From contig DASQFI010000058.1 of the NCBI GenBank assembly GCA_035633215.1, positions 62,001 through 126,000 on the forward strand: a stretch of 64,000 nt of DNA. The letters are read 5' to 3'. The position numbers and the translations under genes were made by a program. The DNA comes from DASQFI01 sp035633215 (lineage in GTDB: Bacteria > Acidobacteriota > Vicinamibacteria > Vicinamibacterales > SCN-69-37). Below the pieces are notes generated by a model. That model was not told the origin of the DNA and did no database searches. It worked only from the letters and a program-made list of their open reading frames with translations. Below, piece by piece: positions 16,451 through 24,896 of this stretch (positions are counted from its first letter, which is position 1; every line of letters begins with the position of its first letter).

Positions 16451-16771
16451 AGACAGGCAACGACCCTCCGGCTCGGCGCTGTCGCGCTGTGTCTGGCTGG
16501 GGCCCCCCTGCTGGCACACGAGGTGACCTACAGGGGCACGGTCATCACCGTGGAAGCGGCGAAGATTCAGGTCAGAGTCATTGACGAGAAGTCGAAAAAG
16601 GAAACGCTGATGGACTTTGCGGTGACGGCCAAGACCAGAGTGCTCCGAGGCAGCAAGACGGTACCGTTTGCGGAGGCGCGCATCCAGAAGGACGAGCGAA
16701 TCTCCGTGACGGTGAACAACGATGAGGAAGGCCCGAAGGCAATCACCATCCGGCTCGCGGCCGCAAAGTGA
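16448..16771 (+). CDS. Secreted small beta-barrel (DUF5666/OB-like) protein
   Basis: 107 residues: a signal peptide ending 'GAPLLA', then 'HEVTYRGTVITVEAAKIQVR', 'TLMDFAVTAKTRVLRG', 'TVPFAEARIQKDERISVTV'. The same roughly 80-residue domain occurs alone at 57423-57746 and as the N-terminal domain of the protein at 58313-59923. The pattern (short strands, 'T-K-x-RG', 'A-x-I-x-x-x-ERI-x-V') fits a small OB-like barrel. In two of the three copies the mature protein would begin at or next to 'HE', the third reads 'QE'. Function is unknown; the setting suggests periplasmic metal binding or delivery. Confidence 0.75.
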   Translation: MRQATTLRLGAVALCLAGAPLLAHEVTYRGTVITVEAAKIQVRVIDEKSKKETLMDFAVTAKTRVLRGSKTVPFAEARIQKDERISVTVNNDEEGPKAITIRLAAAK

Positions 16772-16875
16772 CAGGAAGAATCGAGTCAATTCTGTGGTCA
16801 CCTGTCGCTGGTCGAACCGAGCGTTGGGAACCCAAGTGTGGAGAACGACACCGCCAGAGGATGAGGTAACCTCTC

Positions 16876-18162
16876 ATGATGCGTCCGACACCATTAATCG
16901 GCCTAAGCCTTGCCCTCGCCGCAGCATTGGCCGGCCGCCCCACCGTTGTGGCGATCGACGCGACGACGCAGAACGACTTCGCGCCTCGCGTGTCGCCTCT
17001 TGATTCTCCTGCGGCGTCGAACAGCGCGCAGCCACAGCTCAGCGTCTCCGCGCGCGGCGTTCTTCTGAGCTGGATCGAACGAAACGGCGCTCGCGCAACC
17101 CTCAAATTCTCCGATCGGACACCAGCAGGCTGGTCGGAGGCGCGGACCGTGGCGTCCGGAGACAACTGGTTCGTCAATTGGGCGGACGTACCATCGGTCA
17201 TGCGCCTCGCTGACGGCACGCTCGTCGCTCACTGGCTGCAGAAGAGCGGCACAAGCACCTACGCGTACGACGTCCGGTTGTCCGTCTCCAAGGATGGCGG
17301 GCTGATGTGGTCGGCGTCGTTTCTCCCGCATTCCGATGGCACACAGAGCGAGCACGGCTTCGCTTCGCTCTTCGAGATGACCGGCGGCGGCCTGGGTCTG
17401 GTCTGGCTCGACGGCCGCGCCATGCATTCCAGCAGCCACGACACCGCCGCGTCGAACACGAACGGGACGATGGCCCTGCGCTTCGGCGCGTTCGATCGGA
17501 GCCGGAAACAGACGACGGAAGTCCCCGTCGATCTGCGTGTGTGCGAGTGCTGTCCGACCACCGCCGCCATGACGGCCGACGGCCCGATTGTCGCCTTCCG
17601 CAATCGCACGGAACAGGAGATCCGCGACATCTACGTGTCGCGGCTCGAGCAGGGGAAATGGTCCGAGCCGAAGCCGGTCGCCAGCGACGGCTGGCACATC
17701 ACGGGATGTCCGGTCAACGGGCCCATGCTCGCCGCGCGCGGCCGCACGGTCGTCGTCGCGTGGTTCACCGGCACGGACCGGCAGAACCGGGCGTTCGCCG
17801 CGTTTTCTCAGGATGCGGGCCGGACGTTCGGCGCGCCGATTCGTCTGGATGACAGCGGCACGCTCGGCCGGGTGGACGTCGAGCTCCTCGATGATGGCAG
17901 TGCCGTCGCCTCGTGGATGGAGTTCGCACCCTCCGCCACAGAGTTCCGAATCCGACGCGTGCAGCCATCGGGCGCCAAGTCCTCAGCCGCGACTGTGGCG
18001 CCGATGTCGAGTGGTCGCTCGTCGGGCTACCCCCGGCTTGCGCGTCACGGGAATGAACTGGTGATGGCGTGGGTTGAGAGCGCGTCCTTACCAGCGACAG
18101 GGCGCGAAGGCGGGCCTCGTGTCAAAACAGCAGTCGCGGAACTTCCGCGCGTCGGCCGCTGA
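16876..18162 (+). CDS. Secreted BNR/sialidase-fold protein with CxCC motif
   Basis: 428 residues; ATG 16879 is equally good and aligns with the paralogue at 63771. The signal peptide is followed by 'NDFAPRVSPLDSPAASNS' and a six-bladed BNR-propeller-like pattern ('FSDRTPAGWSEARTV', 'SVSKDGGLMWS', 'AFSQDAGRTFGAPIRLD'). Two features are unlike true sialidases: a cysteine cluster 'VCECCPTT' and a later 'HITGCPVNGP'. Known proteins of this type occur in Acidobacteria and Planctomycetes without a proven substrate. It lies downstream of copper-linked genes and upstream of a second BNR protein (30-base gap). Metal binding by the cysteines is my inference. Confidence 0.75.
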   Translation: MMRPTPLIGLSLALAAALAGRPTVVAIDATTQNDFAPRVSPLDSPAASNSAQPQLSVSARGVLLSWIERNGARATLKFSDRTPAGWSEARTVASGDNWFVNWADVPSVMRLADGTLVAHWLQKSGTSTYAYDVRLSVSKDGGLMWSASFLPHSDGTQSEHGFASLFEMTGGGLGLVWLDGRAMHSSSHDTAASNTNGTMALRFGAFDRSRKQTTEVPVDLRVCECCPTTAAMTADGPIVAFRNRTEQEIRDIYVSRLEQGKWSEPKPVASDGWHITGCPVNGPMLAARGRTVVVAWFTGTDRQNRAFAAFSQDAGRTFGAPIRLDDSGTLGRVDVELLDDGSAVASWMEFAPSATEFRIRRVQPSGAKSSAATVAPMSSGRSSGYPRLARHGNELVMAWVESASLPATGREGGPRVKTAVAELPRVGR

Positions 18163-18192
18163 ACTCTTGACGGTACTGTGCCGGTATAGACG

Positions 18193-19356
18193 ATGAGAAG
18201 TTGCGTGTTAGGTCTCGCGGTCGTGGCGGTCTTGATTCCGGTCACCGCCGCGAGGAGCATCCATCACTCCCGAGATGACGTCGTGCGTCTCGTCCGGCTG
18301 CCGCCCGGCGGCATTCAACCTCAGGCGGCTGTTGACGACAAAGGCGTCGTGCATGTCGTGTACTTCGCCGGCGAGCCCGCAGCCGGCGATCTCTTCTACG
18401 CGCAGTTGGCGAACGACGGCACGTTCTCAAAGGCCATCAGGGTGAACAGCGAAGCGGGAAGCGCGATCGCGACCGGGACGGTGCGCGGCGCGCGCCTGGC
18501 CGTCGGCAGACCCGGACGAGTGCATGTCGCCTGGAACGGATCCAGCCGGGCGACCCCCAAAACGACGAGTGGGAGCACGCCGATGTTGTACGCGCGGATG
18601 AACGAGGCGCGCACGGGTTTCGAGCCGCAGCGCAATGTGCTTCAGTTCGCCGTCGGAATTGACGGAGGCGGTGCAGTTGCCGCGGACGCTCGCGGTCGGG
18701 TGATTGTCGCGTGGCACGCCGGCGGACCAGATTCGAGAGGTGAGGGCGATCGCCGCGTGTGGCTGGCGGAGTCGGCCGATGACGGCCGGACCTTTGCGCG
18801 CGAGCGTGCCGTTTCCAGTATTGAGACCGGCGCGTGCGGTTGCTGCGGTATGGACGGCCTCATCAACGCACGCGGCGAGATGTTTCTCCTGTATCGCTCG
18901 GCGCGAGAAGTCATGAACCGGGATAGCTATCTGCTCGCGTCCAAGGACGCCGGTAAGACCTTCCGTACCGTGCTGTTGCAACGGTGGGGCGTGGGCGCCT
19001 GTCCGATGAGCACCTATGACCTGGTCGAAGCGAATGGCGTACTCCTGGCGGCGTGGGAAACCGGTGGCCAGGTCCAGTACGCCCGCGTGGACGCTGACAT
19101 CCAGAAGCCGACGATGATCTCGCCGTCGGGAGCTCAACCTCGCCGTCATCCCTCCCTTGCTGTCAACGCGCGCGGCGAAGTGCTGATGGCGTGGAGCGAA
19201 GGTACCGGTTGGAATCGAGGCGGTGCAGTCGCTTGGCAGGTGTTCGATCAGACGGGCAGGGCCCTGGAGCCAGCCGGTCGGGCGGCCGGTATGCCGGTCT
19301 GGGGACTCAGCGCGACGATTGCAAGACCGGATGGCGGGTTTACGATCATCTATTGA
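18193..19356 (+). CDS. Second secreted BNR/sialidase-fold protein with CxCC motif
   Basis: 387 residues with a short signal peptide. The N-terminal strand 'DDVVRLVRLPPGGIQPQAAV' and 'VHVVYFAGEPAAGDLFYA' also occur in the truncated paralogue at 56090-56308. BNR-like repeats include 'ESADDGRTFARERAVS' and 'ASKDAGKTFRTV'. It has its own cysteine set, 'TGACGCCGMDG' and 'GVGACPMSTYD', at positions equivalent to those of the upstream protein. It probably forms an operon with that gene. No enzymatic residues for sialic acid hydrolysis could be assigned, so the name sialidase refers only to the fold. Confidence 0.75.
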   Translation: MRSCVLGLAVVAVLIPVTAARSIHHSRDDVVRLVRLPPGGIQPQAAVDDKGVVHVVYFAGEPAAGDLFYAQLANDGTFSKAIRVNSEAGSAIATGTVRGARLAVGRPGRVHVAWNGSSRATPKTTSGSTPMLYARMNEARTGFEPQRNVLQFAVGIDGGGAVAADARGRVIVAWHAGGPDSRGEGDRRVWLAESADDGRTFARERAVSSIETGACGCCGMDGLINARGEMFLLYRSAREVMNRDSYLLASKDAGKTFRTVLLQRWGVGACPMSTYDLVEANGVLLAAWETGGQVQYARVDADIQKPTMISPSGAQPRRHPSLAVNARGEVLMAWSEGTGWNRGGAVAWQVFDQTGRALEPAGRAAGMPVWGLSATIARPDGGFTIIY

Positions 19357-19385
19357 GAACCGGCCCTTACACTCCAGGCAGGTCC

Positions 19386-19820
19386 ATGCTCTGGTCTCGC
19401 TACCTCGCGCCGCATCTGATTCTCGTGGTCGTGGCGTGCGCGTGTAACAGTAACCCCGCCGGACCGAGTGCGGGCTCGTCGAAAGAGGCGTTCTTCGCTG
19501 CGCTGCGACAGCAGGGCGCCTCCGTGACGCCCGGCCAGATGTTGTCTCGCGAATCGACGCCATATTTTGAGGTCCCTGCGCAAATCGTTCAGGTCAACAC
19601 CGGCACCATCAATGTCTTCGAATACGGTGATGCCGCCGCCGCGGGGCGTGACGCCGCGAAAGTCTCTCCCGACGGCTCATCCGTCGGTAACACGTCGATT
19701 CTTTGGATCGGGCCGCCGCATTTCTACCGCAATGATCGGCTCATCGTCGTCTACGCGGGGCACTCGCTCGCGGTCCTTCAGCCACTTGAGGCTGTGCTCG
19801 GCCCTCCATTCGCCCATTAG
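19386..19820 (+). CDS. Putative lipoprotein
   Basis: 144 residues from ATG 19386. The N-terminus 'MLWSRYLAPHLILVVVACAC' has a lipobox-like V-A-C, so the mature protein is probably lipidated at Cys18. The rest ('KEAFFAALRQQGASVTPG', 'YFEVPAQIVQVNTGTINVFE', 'ILWIGPPHFYRNDRLIVVYA') is a small domain that I do not recognise by name. Similar lipoproteins often accompany metal-resistance genes. It lies 29 bases after the second BNR gene, same strand. Confidence 0.65.
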   Translation: MLWSRYLAPHLILVVVACACNSNPAGPSAGSSKEAFFAALRQQGASVTPGQMLSRESTPYFEVPAQIVQVNTGTINVFEYGDAAAAGRDAAKVSPDGSSVGNTSILWIGPPHFYRNDRLIVVYAGHSLAVLQPLEAVLGPPFAH

Positions 19821-19841
19821 TCGCTCTCGCGGGCGGGGCAC

Positions 19842-20272
19842 CTAAAGCGCGTTCGTGCGCAACCGCAACGCGTTGCCAATCACGGAGACGAGCTCAGCGT
19901 CATGGCTGCGCTCGCGATCATGGGGCTCAGGAGGAGTCCGAAGACGGGGTAGAGCACGCCGGCGGCCACCGGGACGCCGAGCGCGTTGTACACGAACGCA
20001 AAAAACAAGTTCCGCCGGATGTTCCTCATCGTCGTTCGGCTCAGCTGGCGGGCTCGTACGATGCCGCGCAGATCGCCCTTGACGAGCGTCACCGCCACGC
20101 TTTCCATGGCCACATCGGTGCCGGTGCCCATCGCGATACCGACGTCGGCCTGAGCCAGCGCGGGCGCATTGTTGATGCCATCACCCGCCATCGCCACCCG
20201 GTCTGCCGCAGACCCGATCCACGACTTCCGGGACAGGTGAACGTGTCGCTCTTCGGTGTGTTGATGACTCAT
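19842..20272 (-). pseudogene. Copper-type P1B-ATPase with large internal deletion and frameshift
   Basis: The start is intact: GGAGG, then ATG 20272 encoding a His-rich N-terminus 'MSHQHTEERHVHL'. After only about 24 residues the sequence jumps to the C-terminal hinge, 'VAMAGDGINNAPALAQADVG' and 'IAMGTGTDVAMESV', and the last helix pair. The metal-binding, actuator and phosphorylation domains (more than 500 residues) are missing. The hinge has Asn where GDGxND needs Asp. A one-base loss near 19893 puts a stop after 'AAMTLSS', although the next frame still reads 'VSVIGNALRLRTNAL'. It is certainly non-functional. Confidence 0.8.
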
Positions 20273-20388
20273 TGCGCCGGCCTCCAGGCGGTTAACGCAT
20301 GGGCGGAGAGCGCATTACAGGGTGGCTCCGTCCGAGAAAACTGATCACGGCGTTGCCAGCCGTTGCCGACAGCGCCGAGATCGCCGTG

Positions 20389-20532
20389 CTATTTCACGTA
20401 TTGCTGCGGGTTTGCGTCGAACTTCGTTTTGCAGGCCTTGGAGCAGAAATGGTAGGTCTTCCCCTTGAATTCGCTCTTGCCCGCCGCCTTGGCCGGATCG
20501 ACCTCCATTCCGCATACGACGTCCTTTTCCAT
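20389..20532 (-). CDS. YHS-domain metal-binding protein
   Basis: 47 residues from ATG 20532, preceded by AAGGAGG. It consists of one YHS domain: 'DVVCGMEVDPAKAAGKSEFK', 'GKTYHFCSKACKTKF', ending 'PQQYVK'. The three cysteines (C-G-M; F-C-S-K-A-C) fit the TRASH/YHS type that binds copper or other soft metals. It lies between a broken ECF sigma gene upstream and a broken copper ATPase downstream on the same strand, so it is the one intact survivor of a small copper operon. Confidence 0.85.
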   Translation of the reverse strand: MEKDVVCGMEVDPAKAAGKSEFKGKTYHFCSKACKTKFDANPQQYVK

Positions 20533-20572
20533 GGTTGCCTCCTTCCCCAGAAACGCACGCGGCCTTTGTTCA

Positions 20573-20884
20573 TTACATCTGTCCAGATTGTGTTCGGCAG
20601 GTGCAATCCATGCATCCGTGTTCAGCGCACGTCCCGCAGGACTCTGCCACCCGTTTTCTGAGAGCTTCACGAGCTCGAAAGACGCGGACGCCAGCGTTGT
20701 TTGCCGACAAGCCCCTTTTTCTCGACGTAGGTCTTACCGTCGTGCCCTGGACGTCAATCGCTTGAAGCGCATCGGCGTATTCCGGTTTCAATGTTCCAGC
20801 CAGCATTCGATCACCGACTCGGCCTTCAAGGTAGCGCAGAAACGCGCGATGGTTTTCGAGCAGGATGGAAACGGTCGCTGTCAC
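20573..20884 (-). pseudogene. ECF sigma factor with internal deletion
   Basis: The frame from GTG 20884 begins 'ATVSILLENHRAFLRYLEGR' (ECF region 2.1-like) and jumps straight to region 4: 'TLKPEYADALQAIDVQ', 'SANNAGVRVFRAREALRKRV' and the Cys-rich tail 'SCGTCAEHGCMDCTC'. Region 2, which binds core polymerase and the -10 element, is gone. Between about 20700 and 20735 the frame looks shifted and shifted back: the neighbouring frame reads 'VKTYVEKKGL', the expected helix, in place of 'VRPTSRKRGL'. Such Cys-tailed sigma factors often sit beside copper or heavy-metal genes, as here. Confidence 0.6.
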
Positions 20885-21053
20885 GGCGGCCGTGCCAGTC
20901 GTCTGTTCGTGTATCGATCCAGTATAGAACTCGCGTTTCGGCCGCAACGGAGCAGCCCTCTGGCGGAAACGGGCGAGGGTGGTTTATCCAGCGGTCGTTA
21001 AGCGGGTTCGGAGACAATGGGTTGTAGTCGACCCTCGCCTGACCGAAGAGCCT

Positions 21054-21704
21054 ATGACCATGACACCCAGCCTCCGCAAGTTCGCGCTCACCGCGCATGT
21101 CACCTCCTCGGTCGGCTGGCTCGGCGCCGTCGCTGCCTTCCTCGCTCTCGCCGTTGCGGGCCTGACCACCGATGATGCGCAGCGGGTGCGAGCCGCCTAT
21201 CTCGCAATGGACTTGACTGGCTGGTTTGTCATTGTTCCGTTGAGCTTCGCTTCGCCGCTGACGGGGTTGGTGCAGTCGCTTGGCACTTCGTGGGGCTTGT
21301 TCCGCCATTACTGGGTCCTGATCAAGTTCCTGATCACAATCCCCGCGACCCTGCTTTTGCTCCTGCATATGCAGCCGGTCGGCCACTTAGCACGTGTTGT
21401 CGCAGAAACGACATTGGCCCGAGGCGATCTCGCCGGGCTGCGGATACAACTCCTCGCGGATGCTGGTGCGGCGCTCTTGGTGTTGCTCGTTGCCACGACG
21501 CTGTCGGTCTACAAGCCGTGGGGCATGACGCGGTACGGGCGGCGGAAGGAGGACGAAGGACGTAAGGTCCCGCATGCAACACCGCCGGAAGGCATGACGA
21601 CTGCGGCCACACCATGGGGGCTGTACGTGCTGGCTGGGTTCGTCGGTTTGGTCCTGCTTGTTGTGGTCCTGCACCTGATGGGAGGCGGGCTGGGCGGGCA
21701 TTGA
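21054..21704 (+). CDS. DUF2269-like integral membrane protein
   Basis: 216 residues (ATG 21054 or 21060). It has about five hydrophobic helices: 'SVGWLGAVAAFLALAVAGL', 'TGWFVIVPLSFASPLTGLV', 'YWVLIKFLITIPATLLLLLH', 'LADAGAALLVLLVATTLSVY', 'GLYVLAGFVGLVLLVVVLHL'. Conserved-looking motifs such as 'HVTSSVGWLG' and 'YKPWGMTRYG' fit predicted DUF2269-type proteins. There is no clear partner: it stands between the decayed copper operon and a broken TonB receptor. Confidence 0.65.
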   Translation: MTMTPSLRKFALTAHVTSSVGWLGAVAAFLALAVAGLTTDDAQRVRAAYLAMDLTGWFVIVPLSFASPLTGLVQSLGTSWGLFRHYWVLIKFLITIPATLLLLLHMQPVGHLARVVAETTLARGDLAGLRIQLLADAGAALLVLLVATTLSVYKPWGMTRYGRRKEDEGRKVPHATPPEGMTTAATPWGLYVLAGFVGLVLLVVVLHLMGGGLGGH

Positions 21705-21876
21705 GCATGGGTTCGCGGTTCGACTGGGAGTGGACAAACTCTGCGAAGTTCCTGCGAAATCCCTGGGACTTCCGGGTCCGAATCCGCTACCGTCCTGACA
21801 GGTCTCGACTGAGCGCGCGGCCAAGGGAGCTCCTGATGGACCGCAAAGGATTACGAACGCCCGCCACGCTCGAGCA

Positions 21877-23370
21877 GTGGTGCCGCGTCCTGCGGCGGCT
21901 GCGCTTTGCGTCTTGCTGCCCAGCGGGATCGTCGCGCAAGGGTTGACCGGCACGCTCACGGGAACGGTGACCGACGAACAGGACGCCGCGATTGCCGGTG
22001 CACTCGTTCAGCTCAGCTCACCAGCCCTGATCGGCGGTCCGGCGGAAGTGCTGACGAACGCGAGAGGACAATGGCGGTTCGCGGTTCTGCCACCTGGATC
22101 CTATTCGCTCGACGTTGCGTTCAAGGGATTCGCACGCTTTCGCGAAACTGGCATCAGCATCGGTGCGGGCGCGGCCATCGACATCCCCGTGCGCCTCCAG
22201 TTGGCGGGCCGTGCCGAGTCGGTCCTGGTCGAGGGACCAGGTGCTCGTTTCGACGCGAGAAATCCGGGATTCGGCACTCGCTTCGGCCCCGAGGAGCTCC
22301 GAGCGATCCCGACGCCGCGGGCCAGCATGTTCAATTTCCTCAGGATGGCCCCTGGCATCTCACCCACGTCACCCGCAGGCGGCACCGCGACCACCGTCTC
22401 CGCGTTCGGCTCCGGCACCAATGAGAACCAGTATCTGATCGACGGGAACAATTTCACATGTCCGTGCAATGGCATCGCGCGATCCGAGCCGGGCATCGAC
22501 TTCATGCAGGGAATCCAGATCCAGTCAGTCGGCGCTTCCGCCGAGTACGGCAACGTCCAAGGGGCGGTCATCAACGTCGTCACCAGGCAGGGCGGCGACC
22601 GGTTTCTCCATGACGCCTCTTACTATTTGCAGACCGCCGGCCTCACGAGCCAGCCTGTCCGACTTCCGTACGGATCCGGGGGAACGGACGAGCGGTTACT
22701 CCCGCGCCAGGTACCGCGACTTCACGACGAACCTCGGAGGCCCCGCTCTTCGGAACAAGCTGTGGTTCTTTGCGGGATACGAGTATCTGCGCGACTACGA
22801 CACCCAGCCGGGCGCCGACCCGGCGTTCTCGAGGACCTACGAACAGAACAAGATCGCCGCGAAGGGGACGTGGAAGCCGGGTCCAGGCTGGCAGCTCGTC
22901 CAAAGCCTTCACTATGAGTACTTGGTCAGCCCCGAAACACCCACGCGAACCAAACCGTTCGAGGCGACGCAACGCAGACATGCATCGGTGCCGGCCGTCA
23001 CGTTTGGTAATTTGACGCGTGTCCTGTCCGACAGGACGCTGTGGGAATTGCGCGCCGGGCACTTCGTCCATGCCAGAGTGGACGACCCGAGCTCAGGCGA
23101 TCTGACCAGGCCGAGTCGACCGATCCGATCGTCTGACGGGGGCCATCAGCGGCGGTCCGGCGCAGCTCGGCACCCTGACGCTCATTCGGACGACCGCCAA
23201 AGCCACCATGAGCCACTACCGGCCTGGCCTGTTCGGTGCCGATCACGAATGGAAGTGGGGCGGACAAATCGAGCGGGGCGAGGGCCACGGGACCGGATTC
23301 ATTCCGACCGGTGTGAGGTTCGTCGACCGCGGCGGCGAGCCGTTTGAGGCCGTTTCGAGCGATCCGCGGC
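21877..23370 (+). pseudogene. Oar-like TonB-dependent receptor, frameshifted and truncated
   Basis: The first 270 codons are good: signal peptide, carboxypeptidase-regulatory domain ('GTVTDEQDAAIAGALVQLSS', 'LPPGSYSLDVAFKGF') and plug ('NQYLIDGNNFTCPCNGIARS', 'GNVQGAVINVVTRQGGDRF'). Near 22675 the frame shifts, and barrel sequence continues in the next frame ('YSRARYRDFTTNLGGPALRN', 'KLWFFAGYEYLRDYD'). Near 23130 it shifts again ('YRPGLFGADHEWKWGGQIER'). Similarity ends near 23370, about halfway through a normal receptor, where an ABC-permease fragment begins. The gene is typical of Acidobacteriota and clearly dead here. Confidence 0.8.
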
Positions 23371-23429
23371 GCAACGTGCTCACCATGCGTGTACAACCTC
23401 CGTCATGGCGCTTCGCCAATCCAGCTCGA

Positions 23430-23703
23430 CGGCGCGCGTTCGATGACACCGTGTTGGAACGCCTTTTGGGACTACCGGGCGTCGTCTCCCGCGTTTGCGA
23501 TCCTGGCCTGCCTGATAGCCGCGGTCGGCCTCTACGGTACGCTCGCCCGCAGCGTCAGCGATCGCCGGCGTGAGATCGGCCTCAGACTCGCGCTGGGCGC
23601 GCGGCCGTCTGACGTGTTTCGTCTCGTGTTCGGGCAAGGCGGGTGTCTACTGCTGGCCGGAATTGCTGCGCGAGTCGATCCGATGGTTGTTCTGCGCGAA
23701 TGA
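23430..23703 (+). pseudogene. FtsX/MacB-type ABC permease C-terminal fragment
   Basis: The frame reads 'SPAFAILACLIAAVGLYGTL', 'ARSVSDRRREIGLRLALGAR', 'DVFRLVFGQGGCLLLAGI', then jumps to the terminal signature 'ARVDPMVVLRE' and stops. The last transmembrane helices between these parts are missing. This class of duplicated orphan permeases is abundant in Acidobacteriota. It is fused directly to the broken TonB receptor, so at least two deletions occurred here. Confidence 0.7.
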
Positions 23704-23824
23704 ATTCGGCGCCTTCTTGCCGCGCGGCACCTCGTGGAGTAGCACTTCGACCCGCCGGCCATTGGACCGCGGCTCGAGGTCGGCGTCGCTGCGGCCCGTC
23801 GCTCACGCGTGCCAACCAGTGCGT

Positions 23825-23876
23825 GAAAAACCCGGCAAACGACGCGCCGGCGCAGGCTGTGCGCCCGCGCCGGCGA
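23825..23876 (-). terminator. Putative terminator of the cold-shock gene
   Basis: Downstream of the minus-strand csp stop there is a perfect 9-bp stem (23845-23853 with 23867-23875, 13-base loop). A second short stem (CCGGC/GCCGG) follows and is succeeded on the minus strand by GTTTTTC. Confidence 0.5.
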
Positions 23877-23884
23877 CATCTCAG

Positions 23885-24085
23885 TTAGGCGAGAACGACG
23901 TTTTCGGCGCGCGGACCCTTGGGGCCCTGACCCGCCTTGAAGGTCACCTGCTGGCCTTCGCGCAAAGTGTCGAATTGCGCGCACGCGGACTGGTGGAAGA
24001 AGTATTCGCTGCCGTCATCCGCCGCGACGAAACCGAAGCCCTTGTCGCTGACGAGACGCTTGATCGTGCCGTTGATGGGTGTCAT
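23885..24085 (-). CDS. Cold-shock domain protein
   Basis: 66 residues from ATG 24085, a single OB-fold cold-shock domain. RNP1 is 'KGFGFVAADDG', RNP2 is 'EYFFHQSAC'; the end reads 'KAGQGPKGPRAENVVLA', the usual form. It binds single-stranded RNA/DNA and acts as an RNA chaperone. The 5' leader is long (over 150 bases to the next candidate promoter), as is common for regulated csp genes. It is monocistronic. Confidence 0.93.
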   Translation of the reverse strand: MTPINGTIKRLVSDKGFGFVAADDGSEYFFHQSACAQFDTLREGQQVTFKAGQGPKGPRAENVVLA

Positions 24086-24251
24086 CTGAGTGATTCCTAA
24101 GACGCGATGTAGTGGATGCCGCGCATCGCCTGTGACGCGGTTCCAGTCTCCATAGGACACACATGGTCCCTGCGAGAATGGGAACTTGCCTTGATGAGAT
24201 ACGCGGGCGGGAGGCCGGCGAACGAGACTCAGGAAAGCTAGTAGCACACTG

Positions 24252-24257
24252 AGTATA
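24252..24257 (-). promoter_or_regulatory. Candidate -10 element for the cold-shock gene
   Basis: The minus strand reads TATACT here, 167 bases upstream of the csp ATG. No convincing -35 is present. If used, the transcript would have a long cspA-like leader. Confidence 0.3.
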
Positions 24258-24346
24258 CCTCATCACGACCGTAAAGGTCGGTGACCCAGGGGGACAGCCC
24301 ACCCGTCGTACAAGCTCAGCGCGGACTCTTGACTCGGCGGCGATAT

Positions 24347-24364
24347 TAGTTAGAATTCTAAATA
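24347..24364 (+). promoter_or_regulatory. Operator 1 of the first MarR regulator
   Basis: TAGTTAGAATTCTAAATA contains the perfect 12-bp palindrome TTAGAATTCTAA and ends two bases before the marR start codon. A second copy with one base changed lies at 24897-24914 ahead of the next gene. Binding would give autoregulation. Confidence 0.7.
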
Positions 24365-24366
24365 CC

Positions 24367-24867
24367 GTGAGGGCGCCGAGATCAAAAGACCCTGAAGGGG
24401 GCGCGGATCCCGATCGGATTGCGACACTGCAGTTGGTGATCGCCCTGGCTCGCGCGCACCAAGCGACTGAACAAGGCGTGCGGCCACACCTTGTTCAATG
24501 CGGCCTCGGGATGACCGAGTTCGCTGTGCTCGAGGTGCTGTATCACAAGCGGGCGCTCCCACTCGGCGAGATTCGGGATCGAATTCTCGTCACGGGTGCG
24601 AGCACCACCTACGTCGTCAAGAAACTTGAAGAACGTGGGTTGATGCGCCGGCGAACCTGCGCCGAAGACCAACGCGTGGTCTTTGGCGAACTGACGTCCA
24701 AGGGGCGAGCGCTGATCGATGAGGTATTCCCAGCCCACGTCGACCGGCTTCGCGAGGTCATGGCCGGGTTGTCCGTGTCGGAAAAACATGCGGCGACCCG
24801 ACTGCTCCGTCGCCTCAGCCAGCATGCCCGGCGTACAACCGGCGAGAGGGTGACGGATGATGACTGA
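24367..24867 (+). CDS. MarR-family transcriptional regulator
   Basis: 166 residues from GTG 24367. The winged-helix core reads 'GLGMTEFAVLEVLYHKRALP', 'LGEIRDRILVTGASTTYVVK', 'KLEERGLMRRRTCAEDQRVV' and 'GELTSKGRALIDEVFPAHVD'. The fold is a dimeric repressor that releases DNA on ligand binding or thiol oxidation. The start lies immediately downstream of an 18-bp palindromic site, so the mRNA probably has almost no leader. The target genes are most likely the NTF2-like and isochorismatase-type genes that follow, which carry the second copy of the site. Confidence 0.9.
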   Translation: MRAPRSKDPEGGADPDRIATLQLVIALARAHQATEQGVRPHLVQCGLGMTEFAVLEVLYHKRALPLGEIRDRILVTGASTTYVVKKLEERGLMRRRTCAEDQRVVFGELTSKGRALIDEVFPAHVDRLREVMAGLSVSEKHAATRLLRRLSQHARRTTGERVTDDD

Positions 24868-24896
24868 CGAAGCGTCCGTCAAAAAATTTGGCCAGA

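Noticed and set aside
18164..18192. TTGACG/TATAGA as a promoter before the second BNR gene
   Set aside because: The spacing of 12 bases is too short, and the gene follows its neighbour closely.
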